A stretch of 6,097 bases of DNA from Candidatus Heimdallarchaeota archaeon (GTDB taxonomy: Archaea > Asgardarchaeota > Heimdallarchaeia > Heimdallarchaeales > Kariarchaeaceae), in the NCBI GenBank assembly GCA_029882335.1, contig JAOUKW010000250.1, forward strand, positions 1 to 6,097. The letters are read 5' to 3'. Position numbers and translations under genes: made by a program. The notes below the pieces were generated by a model. That model saw nothing but the letters and a program-made list of their open reading frames with translations. It searched no databases and was not told where the DNA came from. Below are positions 1 to 5,867 of the stretch, piece by piece (the stretch's first letter is position 1; the number at the start of each line of letters is the position of its first letter).

Positions 1-2
1 AT

Positions 3-776
3 AGATGGAGTACTTGAGGGATCAGATAATGTTAATGCACTTTGTAATGTAAAATCATCTGTAAAGCTAAACCAATTAGATGAATTTGTCACAATTCCCT
101 TATAATCAATTATAATATCCGGATCTGCAGAATTTGCTGCAGTTTTCCCATTGACTGGTATAAAATTAACAAGCTGTAAAGAAACTGTTACATTAAGATT
201 AGAGTCGGATATGTAGGATTGTGAGTCAATTAAAATTCTATATGACAGGGAAGTAATGACATCTAAAGAGTTTGTAGGTCTAGTTTGATTTAAAATAGTC
301 CATGGTGCTAATGATCGAGTTGATGAGTTCAAAAATAAATAATCTTGATTAGAACCTCCCACTAAATAAGAATGTGAATTTGGTGCAACTACTTCTTGAT
401 TAATGGTTTGAAATATTTGTAAACGGTTATGATAAGTCGGATTATACTGAGTCAAATTAATAGGAATTATACCGTTATACATAACAAATTGCATTTGAGA
501 TGTTTGATCTAAAGCAAATGTTCCAAATGATCCCGTGTAAATACCTTTTATGGTTTGGCTATCAACGCCGTTAATTATCATCTCTTTTATTGCATTGTCT
601 AAATTTAACAATGAAGTACCTGCCGTGGATAATTCCATCTGATCGTTTAATTCTTGTGTTTGTGGATAAATAATTGTCAAACTTATTGAAATTCCAACCA
701 GAAGAACAACGAATAAAAACAACATGGTTACAACAGGTGATACACATCTTTTATAACGACGTAATCTGTCTATCAT
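3..776 (-). CDS. Pilin-like surface/secreted protein, archaeal type IV pilin-type N-terminus (partial, C-terminus off window)
   Basis: Reading down from the ATG at 776, 258 codons stay open to the window edge, so the C-terminus is missing. Residues 1-10 are short and very basic (R4, R6, R7, K9, R10). They are followed by C11-V-S-P-V-V and a hydrophobic stretch to about Y37, then a polar Gln/Asn/Ser/Thr-rich region. This resembles the archaeal type IV pilin N-terminal family (basic residues, then Gly/Ala, then VSPVV and a hydrophobic helix), in which a prepilin peptidase cuts just before the helix. Here a Cys takes the usual small-residue place. The remainder looks like an extracellular beta-rich domain, with five N-glycosylation sequons (NLT, NSS, NQT, NVT, NSS). 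Known for the family: assembly into pili or membrane anchoring through the N-terminal helix. Inferred: an outward-facing surface protein. It could instead be a single-pass anchored protein that never polymerises. No other ATG, GTG or TTG occurs between the in-frame stop at 822-824 and this ATG, and no Shine-Dalgarno sequence is visible. Confidence 0.7.
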   Translation of the reverse strand, partial: MIDRLRRYKRCVSPVVTMLFLFVVLLVGISISLTIIYPQTQELNDQMELSTAGTSLLNLDNAIKEMIINGVDSQTIKGIYTGSFGTFALDQTSQMQFVMYNGIIPINLTQYNPTYHNRLQIFQTINQEVVAPNSHSYLVGGSNQDYLFLNSSTRSLAPWTILNQTRPTNSLDVITSLSYRILIDSQSYISDSNLNVTVSLQLVNFIPVNGKTAANSADPDIIIDYKGIVTNSSNWFSFTDDFTLQSALTLSDPSSTPS

Positions 777-822
777 TTCTATGTTATCTGTAATATGTTT
801 ATCTATAATTAATTTATTGATC

Positions 823-834
823 TAATATATTAAA
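823..834 (-). promoter_or_regulatory. Candidate TATA box for the pilin-like gene
   Basis: On the minus strand the sequence TTTAATATATTA lies about 47-58 bases before the ATG at 776. That placement suits an archaeal TATA box with a leader of some 20-30 nt. The region is very AT-rich, so chance matches are common. The 117-base gap 777-893 otherwise shows only T-rich sequence downstream of the acylphosphatase stop and no convincing hairpin. Confidence 0.3.
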
Positions 835-893
835 TTCGATCAGCGATATTATCAAATAAATCTTTAATCTGAAAGAATAGATAAGACAATGAA

Positions 894-1172
894 TTATTCA
901 TGAGTAATATCAAAACTTGTATAATCACCCACATATTTTTGCCATTCAATATAAACATCTTTAACTTCAGCCAATTTTGGTCCTTTTTTACACCATTTAA
1001 TAAATATTTCAATATCCGATCGTTCCCCTTCAACAATTGCTTCTACATCTCCATTTGATTTATTCCAAATAACTCCTTTTAGGCTATTTGATCTTGCAAC
1101 TTCTTGGGCATTTACTCTGTAAAATACTCCTTGAACTCTTCCATGTACAATCAGTGATGCTCGTTCTAATAC
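894..1172 (-). CDS. acyP: Acylphosphatase
   Basis: This encodes a 92-residue protein matching the classical small acylphosphatase family in both length and motifs. The enzyme hydrolyses carboxyl-phosphate bonds such as those in acetyl phosphate or 1,3-bisphosphoglycerate, and is cytosolic. The N-terminal signature H11-G-R-V-Q-G-V-F-Y-R20 is intact; R20 corresponds to the catalytic phosphate-binding Arg. N38, in the W-N-K-S-N-G-D-V-E segment, corresponds to the catalytic Asn. The frame can be extended to a GTG at 1202, but the ATG at 1172 gives the normal family length. A TATA-like box at 1208-1215 would place transcription start downstream of that GTG, which also favours the ATG. No Shine-Dalgarno sequence is visible, so translation is probably from a short leader. 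The gene is divergent from the phosphohexomutase cluster, and the next gene on its strand starts 117 bases downstream. Confidence 0.93.
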   Translation of the reverse strand, partial: VLERASLIVHGRVQGVFYRVNAQEVARSNSLKGVIWNKSNGDVEAIVEGERSDIEIFIKWCKKGPKLAEVKDVYIEWQKYVGDYTSFDITHE

Positions 1173-1207
1173 CATTAAAATAACCAAATTTGACTTAATC
1201 ACATGAA

Positions 1208-1215
1208 TTTATAAA
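1208..1215 (-). promoter_or_regulatory. TATA box for the acylphosphatase gene
   Basis: The minus strand reads TTTATAAA inside a longer TTTTTATAAATT (1217-1206). This is a good archaeal TATA consensus, centred about 40 bases upstream of the ATG at 1172. With the usual spacing of about 25 bases, transcription would start near 1185-1188 and give a leader of about 15 nt. That supports the ATG over the upstream GTG. Confidence 0.5.
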
Positions 1216-1245
1216 AATAAAAGAATGTTTTCACAGATTGATATT

Positions 1246-1260
1246 AAATTATACAATATA
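1246..1260 (+). promoter_or_regulatory. Candidate TATA region for the phosphohexomutase cluster
   Basis: AAATTATACAATATA on the plus strand ends 26 bases before the ATG at 1287. A TATA box around 1246-1254 would place transcription start near 1275-1280, leaving a very short leader. This fits the absence of a Shine-Dalgarno sequence before the first mutase gene. Together with the opposing box at 1208-1215 it makes 1173-1286 a divergent promoter region. The exact box is uncertain because the sequence is so AT-rich. Confidence 0.35.
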
Positions 1261-1286
1261 GGCATACATAATCTACAAATTAAATA

Positions 1287-2687
1287 ATGTTTAGGAAAGT
1301 CGATGAATATATAAAAATGAAGACATCAGAAGGGTTGGAAATATTCAGAGCATATGATATTAGGGGGATATTTGGAGAAAACCTCTCGGTTGAAACTATG
1401 TTGAATATTGGAAGAGCATTTGGAAGTTATTTAATAAAAAAACATAAAACAAAGATCACTATTGGAGGAGATATCAGAGCTTCAACTCCAATTTTATTGA
1501 ATGCTTTAATTAGTGGAGTTTCTTCAACAGGTATTCATTGTGATTTGGTGGAAAAATCACCCCTTGGAATAACGTTATTTCAATCATTCATTAATAAATA
1601 TGATGCTTCAGCATTTATTACTGCATCTCATCTCCCTCCTGAGTGGAATGGTGTCAAATTTTATTGGGGTGAAGGTATAGGATTCTCACCTGAAGAAAAT
1701 GATGAAATAAAGGATATTTTCCTAAAAAAAGATTTTATCAATAAAAATGCATTCGAAGTTGGCCAAACTACAAAAGTAGATCCTTATAATTCATTTGTCA
1801 CCTATCTTAAATCGAAATTTGAATTCAAAACAAAATATAAAATAGCAATAGATTGCGGTAATGGAGCAACTTCACTCGTTGTACCAAAATTATATGAAGA
1901 TCTTGGATTTGAGGTTGAATCAATATTTTCAGATCCTGATCCTAGATTTCCAAATCGATCTTCAGAACCAACAGAGGAAAGTTTATCCAAACTTTCAGAA
2001 TTTATGAAGAAAGGAGAATTTGATTTTGGAGCAGGTTTTGATGGAGATGGAGATAGATGTGTATTTATTGATAATCTAGGAAATTTTGTTAGTTCAGATA
2101 CATTTGGTATCTTAGTTGCAGAATACCTCGTTAAAACATCAAATAATAATTCAATATTAATCAATATGGAATGTAGTTTAGGAATGGAAGTTTACCTGCG
2201 AGAAATAGGTGCGAAAATAAAAAGAATTCGAGTAGGTCATTCTTTCTTATCACTTGAAGCAAAATTAGAAAATGCCATATTTGGTGTTGAATCTTCAGGA
2301 CATGCTATTTATCCTGAGGTATTCTTATTTGATGATGCCTTAATACTTCCTCTATTGTTAGCTAAAGCAATTCATTTCAAAGATGATACACTATCAAATA
2401 TGAATAAAAATATCAAATTACCGATTAAAAGAAGATTCGATTTAAAATGCAATGATAATACAAAATTTGCAAAAATGAATGAGATTGATGCAACTTTAAG
2501 AAATGAAGAAGGAGAAATCCTCGATATTGATGGTATTTCGTTAAAAAATGATAATGGTAGAATACTAGTACGTGTATCAAATACCAGTCCAAAAATTAGA
2601 GTAACAATAGAAGCATTAAATCAGACTGATTTTGAAATCTTAGAACAAAAATATCTACCAATCATCAAAGAAATAATTGGTGAATAA
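1287..2687 (+). CDS. Phosphomannomutase/phosphoglucomutase family protein (paralog 1 of 3)
   Basis: A complete 466-residue alpha-D-phosphohexomutase, the usual length for archaeal and bacterial members (about 450-470). Such enzymes move phosphate between C6 and C1 of a hexose through a phosphoserine and a bisphosphorylated sugar intermediate. Visible motifs in domain order: RAYDIRG near residues 21-27; serine loop T112-A-S114-H-L-P117, with S114 the phospho-acceptor; metal loop D252-G-D-G-D-R257; R-V-G-H at 315-318; sugar-recognition loop E335-S-S-G-H339; C-terminal phosphate-binding loop R429-V-S-N-T-S-P-K-I-R438. All catalytic elements are present, so it should be active. The serine loop has Leu where Asn is usual (TASHNP). 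The E-S-S-G-H loop is of the type seen in phosphomannomutase/phosphoglucomutase enzymes, so mannose or glucose phosphate is the likelier substrate, but specificity is inference. The start could instead be the ATG at 1317, ten codons in. The 1287 start is kept because a TATA-like element lies at a suitable distance upstream. First gene of a three-mutase run. Confidence 0.9.
   Translation: MFRKVDEYIKMKTSEGLEIFRAYDIRGIFGENLSVETMLNIGRAFGSYLIKKHKTKITIGGDIRASTPILLNALISGVSSTGIHCDLVEKSPLGITLFQSFINKYDASAFITASHLPPEWNGVKFYWGEGIGFSPEENDEIKDIFLKKDFINKNAFEVGQTTKVDPYNSFVTYLKSKFEFKTKYKIAIDCGNGATSLVVPKLYEDLGFEVESIFSDPDPRFPNRSSEPTEESLSKLSEFMKKGEFDFGAGFDGDGDRCVFIDNLGNFVSSDTFGILVAEYLVKTSNNNSILINMECSLGMEVYLREIGAKIKRIRVGHSFLSLEAKLENAIFGVESSGHAIYPEVFLFDDALILPLLLAKAIHFKDDTLSNMNKNIKLPIKRRFDLKCNDNTKFAKMNEIDATLRNEEGEILDIDGISLKNDNGRILVRVSNTSPKIRVTIEALNQTDFEILEQKYLPIIKEIIGE
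2679..2683 (+). promoter_or_regulatory. Ribosome binding site deciding the start of mutase 2
   Basis: GGTGA, complementary to the archaeal 16S rRNA 3' end, lies five bases before the ATG at 2689 and overlaps the last codons of the preceding gene. It favours the ATG over an in-frame TTG at 2677, and implies translation from a shared transcript. Confidence 0.5.
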
Positions 2688-2688
2688 G

Positions 2689-4068
2689 ATGAAGACTCCA
2701 CTATTATTTGCAACTTCTGGAATTAGGGGGAAGTCAAATCATGTAATTACACCAGAATTAGGAATTAGAGTAGGAAGAGCTGTAGCAAATCATGTTAATA
2801 CAAATCTTAAAACAAATGCTGCAGTCATCATTGGATTCGACAATAGAAGAAATAGTCATTCAATTGCAAACACTATTGCAGCTGGTTTATCTTCTTCAGG
2901 AAGAGATGTTTTAATTTTTAATGCTCCTATTCCTACTCCAAAATTGATATTTTCAACTATTAAGAATGAAGCCGCAGCAGGTATTATGATAACTGGGTCT
3001 CATTTACCAGCGGATGAAAATGGGATTCTCCTATTTGAGACGGATGGTAGATATTATAAAGGAATTTTAAATGAGGACAATATTCAATTAGTTAATTGGG
3101 ATTTATTGGGGAGAATTACAAATATTGAAAATATAGAAGATAATTACGAAACTTTTCTGAGAAAAATTGCACAAAATAATCTTGTCGACAATAAAATGAA
3201 TATACTTGTAGATCCAGCCCATGGACCAATTAAAGATTATTTACAATTGGCCATTAAACCATATTGTAATAATATATTAAAAATCAATTGGGAAGATGAT
3301 GATAGGCTTCCAGGAAGACCATCGGAACCAACATCAAGTAATCTAACGAAGACAAGATTAGCATTAACATCAAGTAAAAGTGACTTGGCAATTTCAACCG
3401 ATATGGATGGAGACAGAGTAATTTTTACATCGCATTCTGGAGCTACAATATCTGGCGATTATATTGGTGCTTTATTTGCAAGAGAATATTGGAAAAATAA
3501 TCCAAATAAGCCTATTGTTGTACCAATTAATACTTCTGCTATTATTAAATTTACTGCCGAAAAATACAATGGTAAAATTATTTACTGTAAAGTAGGTCCT
3601 CCGAGCATAATCAACTCAATATTGGAAAATAATGTTGATTTTGCATTTGAAGAAACAGGAAAATACATTTTTACAGAATATGCAATATGGCCAGATTCAG
3701 TAATTTCTACTATTAAATTATTAAAGTTGATGAATGAAAGTGGTCAAAATTTGGATGAACTTTTACATGAATTCCCAACTTTTTATCAAGTTAAGGAAAA
3801 AGTTCCATGTGTAAGAAATAAAGCAGATGAAGTTATGAAAATCTTAATAACAGAAATTGATAAACTCTTCACTGAAAATAAAATAGTAAATACGCTTGAT
3901 GGAATACGAGTTGACTTCTCCAATAATTCATGGTTTATTATTAGACCATCTGGTACAGAGGACTATATACGGATATTCACCGAACATAATACCTTAGAGA
4001 GCTCAAAGGAATTAAATAATACATGCCAAAAAATGATATTTGACATTTTGGAAAAAATTACAGATTAA
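2689..4068 (+). CDS. Phosphoglucosamine mutase-like phosphohexomutase (paralog 2 of 3)
   Basis: A complete 459-residue phosphohexomutase. Its opening (F-A-T-S-G-I-R-G, then I-T-P-E-L-G and R-V-G-R-A) resembles archaeal GlmM-type enzymes, which convert glucosamine-6-phosphate to glucosamine-1-phosphate on the way to UDP-GlcNAc. Motifs: serine loop T102-G-S104-H-L-P107 with catalytic S104; metal loop D238-M-D-G-D-R243, keeping the three Asp but with Met for the first Gly; sugar loop E321-E-T-G-K325, lacking the S-G-H of its neighbours and closer to the E-x-x-G type of hexosamine mutases; phosphate loop R419-P-S-G-T-E424. Catalytic residues are intact, so I expect activity. GlmM activity is inferred from the N-terminus and sugar loop; an unusual hexose specificity is possible. 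The ATG lies one base after the upstream stop, with GGTGA before it. An in-frame TTG at 2677 is less likely because it would overlap the upstream gene without its own ribosome site. Tight coupling to paralog 1 indicates an operon. Confidence 0.85.
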   Translation: MKTPLLFATSGIRGKSNHVITPELGIRVGRAVANHVNTNLKTNAAVIIGFDNRRNSHSIANTIAAGLSSSGRDVLIFNAPIPTPKLIFSTIKNEAAAGIMITGSHLPADENGILLFETDGRYYKGILNEDNIQLVNWDLLGRITNIENIEDNYETFLRKIAQNNLVDNKMNILVDPAHGPIKDYLQLAIKPYCNNILKINWEDDDRLPGRPSEPTSSNLTKTRLALTSSKSDLAISTDMDGDRVIFTSHSGATISGDYIGALFAREYWKNNPNKPIVVPINTSAIIKFTAEKYNGKIIYCKVGPPSIINSILENNVDFAFEETGKYIFTEYAIWPDSVISTIKLLKLMNESGQNLDELLHEFPTFYQVKEKVPCVRNKADEVMKILITEIDKLFTENKIVNTLDGIRVDFSNNSWFIIRPSGTEDYIRIFTEHNTLESSKELNNTCQKMIFDILEKITD

Positions 4069-4077
4069 TTATACGGA

Positions 4078-4096
4078 TTATAAATTAAATATAATT
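4078..4096 (+). promoter_or_regulatory. Candidate TATA element ahead of mutase 3
   Basis: The 60-base gap between the second and third mutases contains TTATAAATT (4078-4086) and TTAAATATAATT (4085-4096). Both are 30-50 bases before the ATG at 4129, suitable for an internal archaeal promoter with a short leader. No Shine-Dalgarno sequence precedes that ATG, which fits such a transcript. The gene may also be read through from upstream. Confidence 0.35.
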
Positions 4097-4128
4097 GATT
4101 TAATAATTGTAGTCTGCGATCATAATAT

Positions 4129-5502
4129 ATGGCTGGAATTTTCAAGACTAATGATATTAGGGGAGTATATGGAGAAACAATTACCAAAGAGATTGCATAT
4201 AAGATTGGATATTTATTTGGAAGAAAATTAGGTACTAATAAAAAAATCGTTCTCGCCGGAGATTCAAGATTGTCAACACCTGAATTGAAAACAGCAATCT
4301 CAAATGGAGTAAAGGACAGTGGAAATATTATTTATGATATGGGTTTAGGCCCAACTCCTATGGTATACTTCAATTCAGCAACTGAGGAGGACATTATCGC
4401 AGGAATAATGATTACTGCTTCACATAATCCAATACCAGATAATGGTATTAAAATTTGCGATTCTCATGGAGCTTCCTTCCATTATAACAATTTATACAAG
4501 CAATTAGAAGAAGAATGTACAGACCCATTAAATACGATTACCATAATACCAGGAGGAGAAATTATTGATGGGACTCATTTTAAAGAAAATTATATAACAT
4601 ATTTGAAAAATGAATTTAAATTCAAAAATAATCTAAAGATTATAGTTGAACATGGTAATGGAGTATCTGGAATGTTTAGTGATATTGTCGAATATCTCGG
4701 GATTGAAGTCACGTCTTTAAGAAAAGAGCCAAACGGAAACTTTCCAACTTTATTACCAGATCCAACGAAAGCAAAAACATTTGATCTGATTAAAGAGAAA
4801 TTTACTAAAGATAGAGAGATCTACCATATTGGAATTGCATTTGATGGAGATGGTGATAGGATTGGTTTTATAACAATTGATAATGAGATTTTATCACCAG
4901 ATAAAGTAGGTATGATCTTCTCAAAGAATATTTGTCAAAATCAACAACAACCAAAAATTCTAATTGATGTTAAAATATCTGCAGCAACAAAAGAATATAT
5001 AGAAAAACATGGTGGAGTCGTCGAATTAACCAAAGTAGGTCATTCTTGGGTACATGAAAAATTAATTAATATAAACGCTGCTTTAGCGATTGAATTATCA
5101 GGTCATTATTATTTTAATGATCGATATTATGGGTTTGATGACGGTTTATATGCAGGTTTGAGAATGCTCGAAATTTTAGATAATTTTATTTCAAATAACG
5201 AATCATTTACAGATCATATTATTAATCTACCATCCTATTTTTCAACACCTGAATTTAGAAAATCAATGCCTGCAGATAAACAACAAAAAATATTAAAGGA
5301 TTTAGAAATTTTTGTTGAAAATACAAATGGAGTCCTATTAAATATAGATGGGATCAGGGGAGAATATTCTGATGGATGGTTTATCGCACGAATGAGTGGA
5401 ACAGAATCTGCGTTATCATATAGAGTTGAAGGGAAAAATAATGAAAATCGAGATAAACTGCTTAAGAGCCTTGAAGACATAATTAGTAAATATGCTATAT
5501 AG
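4129..5502 (+). CDS. Phosphomannomutase/phosphoglucomutase (paralog 3 of 3, canonical motifs)
   Basis: A complete 457-residue phosphohexomutase with the most orthodox motifs of the three. It opens with F-K-T-N-D-I-R-G-V-Y-G. The serine loop is T96-A-S98-H-N-P101, with S98 the phospho-acceptor. The metal loop is D239-G-D-G-D-R244, K-V-G-H lies at 302-305, and the sugar loop is E322-L-S-G-H326 followed by Y-Y-F. The C-terminal phosphate loop is R421-M-S-G-T-E426, with Y431-R432 beyond it. The E-x-S-G-H-Y-Y-F pattern is that of ManB/AlgC-type phosphomannomutase/phosphoglucomutase, so mannose-6-P to mannose-1-P (for GDP-mannose or dolichol-phosphate mannose) and/or glucose-6-P to glucose-1-P is the likely reaction, in the cytosol. 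The ATG at 4129 puts the conserved opening at the family's usual distance from the N-terminus. It lies 60 bases after paralog 2 with a TATA-like element between, so it may have its own promoter as well as readthrough. Clearly a different subfamily from paralog 2, and diverged from paralog 1. Confidence 0.92.
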   Translation: MAGIFKTNDIRGVYGETITKEIAYKIGYLFGRKLGTNKKIVLAGDSRLSTPELKTAISNGVKDSGNIIYDMGLGPTPMVYFNSATEEDIIAGIMITASHNPIPDNGIKICDSHGASFHYNNLYKQLEEECTDPLNTITIIPGGEIIDGTHFKENYITYLKNEFKFKNNLKIIVEHGNGVSGMFSDIVEYLGIEVTSLRKEPNGNFPTLLPDPTKAKTFDLIKEKFTKDREIYHIGIAFDGDGDRIGFITIDNEILSPDKVGMIFSKNICQNQQQPKILIDVKISAATKEYIEKHGGVVELTKVGHSWVHEKLININAALAIELSGHYYFNDRYYGFDDGLYAGLRMLEILDNFISNNESFTDHIINLPSYFSTPEFRKSMPADKQQKILKDLEIFVENTNGVLLNIDGIRGEYSDGWFIARMSGTESALSYRVEGKNNENRDKLLKSLEDIISKYAI

Positions 5503-5509
5503 GTAACGG

Positions 5510-5545
5510 TTTAATTTTATTAATCTGAAAGTCTCTCTTTTATTT
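5510..5545 (+). terminator. Possible T-rich terminator after mutase 3
   Basis: Just past the stop of the third mutase, the plus strand carries TTTAATTTTATT (5510-5521) and then TCTCTCTTTTATTT (5532-5545), with only a four-pair AAAG/CTTT hairpin between 5528 and 5540. Archaeal termination often needs only T-rich tracts, so this may end the mutase transcript before eL40. Runs are short and the call is weak. Confidence 0.3.
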
Positions 5546-5583
5546 GTCATTCAAGTTAATTTACATACGTCACTTTAACATAG

Positions 5584-5592
5584 TTTTTAATA
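5584..5592 (+). promoter_or_regulatory. Candidate TATA box for eL40
   Basis: TTTTTAATA on the plus strand is 43 bases before the proposed start codon. It would put transcription start near 5613, just including the Shine-Dalgarno sequence. A second AT-rich match, TTTTATA around 5599-5605, seems too close, because transcription from it would begin past the ribosome binding site. The remainder of the 5503-5626 gap holds nothing else I can support. Confidence 0.25.
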
Positions 5593-5612
5593 AACAAATT
5601 TTATACCATATT

Positions 5613-5620
5613 GAGGAGGA
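5613..5620 (+). promoter_or_regulatory. Strong Shine-Dalgarno sequence selecting a non-canonical ATT start
   Basis: GAGGAGGA contains GGAGG, the strongest match in the window to the 16S rRNA 3' end. It lies six bases before the ATT at 5627. No ATG, GTG or TTG exists in the eL40 frame between the in-frame TGA at 5612-5614 and the first conserved residue, so this site is the main evidence for initiation at ATT. The other genes here have weak or no Shine-Dalgarno sequences. Confidence 0.75.
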
Positions 5621-5626
5621 TTTATT

Positions 5627-5788
5627 ATTCCAGTAGCCAACCCCTTACACAGAATTATTGCTAAAAAAGTTTTAACAGATATTTGGGTATGTAGAAATTG
5701 TTACGCTAGAAATCCTGTAAAAGCAAGAAGATGCAGAAAACAAAGATGTAGATCAACAAATTTAAGACCAAAGAAGAAGGACAAATAG
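5627..5788 (+). CDS. rpl40e: 50S ribosomal protein eL40 (L40e), apparent ATT start codon
   Basis: A short, highly basic 53-residue protein with the eL40 zinc ribbon. C22-x2-C25 and C36-x4-C41 form the metal site, with W20-V-C-R-N-C-Y-A-R-N-P before it and a final L-R-P-K-K-K tail. It belongs to the large ribosomal subunit of archaea and eukaryotes. The C-x4-C second knuckle, the C-Y-A-R stretch and the tail resemble eukaryotic eL40 (the ribosomal part of the ubiquitin-L40 fusion) more than the short C-x2-C form of many archaea. The frame is TGA, GGA, GGA, TTT, ATT, ATT, CCA, GTA, so no standard start exists. The second ATT (5627) is chosen because it sits six bases after GAGGAGGA and gives M-P-V-A-N-P, like the M-P-(I/V)-A-(D/N)-P start I expect in related archaeal proteins. 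A sequencing error creating ATT from ATG is the main alternative. It is convergent with dnaG and follows the mutases by 124 bases. Confidence 0.9.
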   Translation: MPVANPLHRIIAKKVLTDIWVCRNCYARNPVKARRCRKQRCRSTNLRPKKKDK

Positions 5789-5825
5789 TTTAACCTACAA
5801 TCTACATAAAATAAAAAATTAAAAT

Positions 5826-5867
5826 AAAAAAAAAAAATTTGAAAGGCCACCATTTAAATGACCTTTC
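5826..5867 (-). terminator. Hairpin plus T-tract terminator of dnaG
   Basis: Reading the minus strand from just after the dnaG stop, GAAAGG (5867-5862) can pair with CCTTTC (5846-5841). An inner CAT/ATG pairing lies in the palindrome CATTTAAATG (5851-5860). Three bases later comes an unbroken run of 12 T (5837-5826), and the T-rich sequence continues to about 5800. The order is right for dnaG only: on the plus strand the A-run comes first, so it is not an obvious terminator for eL40. Confidence 0.6.

Noticed and set aside
864..875. A 12-base direct repeat TTAATCTGAAAG also present at 5520-5531
   Set aside because: It has only two copies, in AT-rich intergenic sequence and in opposite orientation relative to the neighbouring genes. 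A chance match of this size in 6 kb of AT-rich DNA is plausible.
830..1036. A minus-strand open frame of 68 codons overlapping the acylphosphatase 3' half
   Set aside because: It lies in another frame of the well-supported acylphosphatase and has no recognisable motif or ribosome site.
1802..2164. A 120-codon open frame antisense to mutase 1
   Set aside because: It is antisense to the domain II coding region of a strongly conserved gene, with low-complexity Ser/Pro/Asn composition typical of a shadow frame.
2677..2688. TTG at 2677 as the start of mutase 2
   Set aside because: It would overlap the upstream gene by 11 bases, while the ATG at 2689 has GGTGA five bases before it and begins at the conserved family N-terminus.
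4040..4231. A 63-codon plus-strand frame bridging the end of mutase 2 and start of mutase 3
   Set aside because: It overlaps both genes in another frame and shows no family features. The 60-base gap is better explained as a promoter.
5235..5480. An 81-codon open frame antisense to the C-terminal domain of mutase 3
   Set aside because: It is the antisense of conserved codons including the phosphate-binding loop. Its Ser/Phe-rich content is a shadow pattern.
5611..5613. TTG at 5611 as the eL40 start
   Set aside because: It is in a different frame from the eL40 zinc ribbon and precedes the Shine-Dalgarno sequence; a frameshift would be needed.
5851..5860. Palindrome CATTTAAATG as a possible operator
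   Set aside because: It sits inside the dnaG terminator hairpin downstream of both flanking genes, so a regulatory binding site is less likely.
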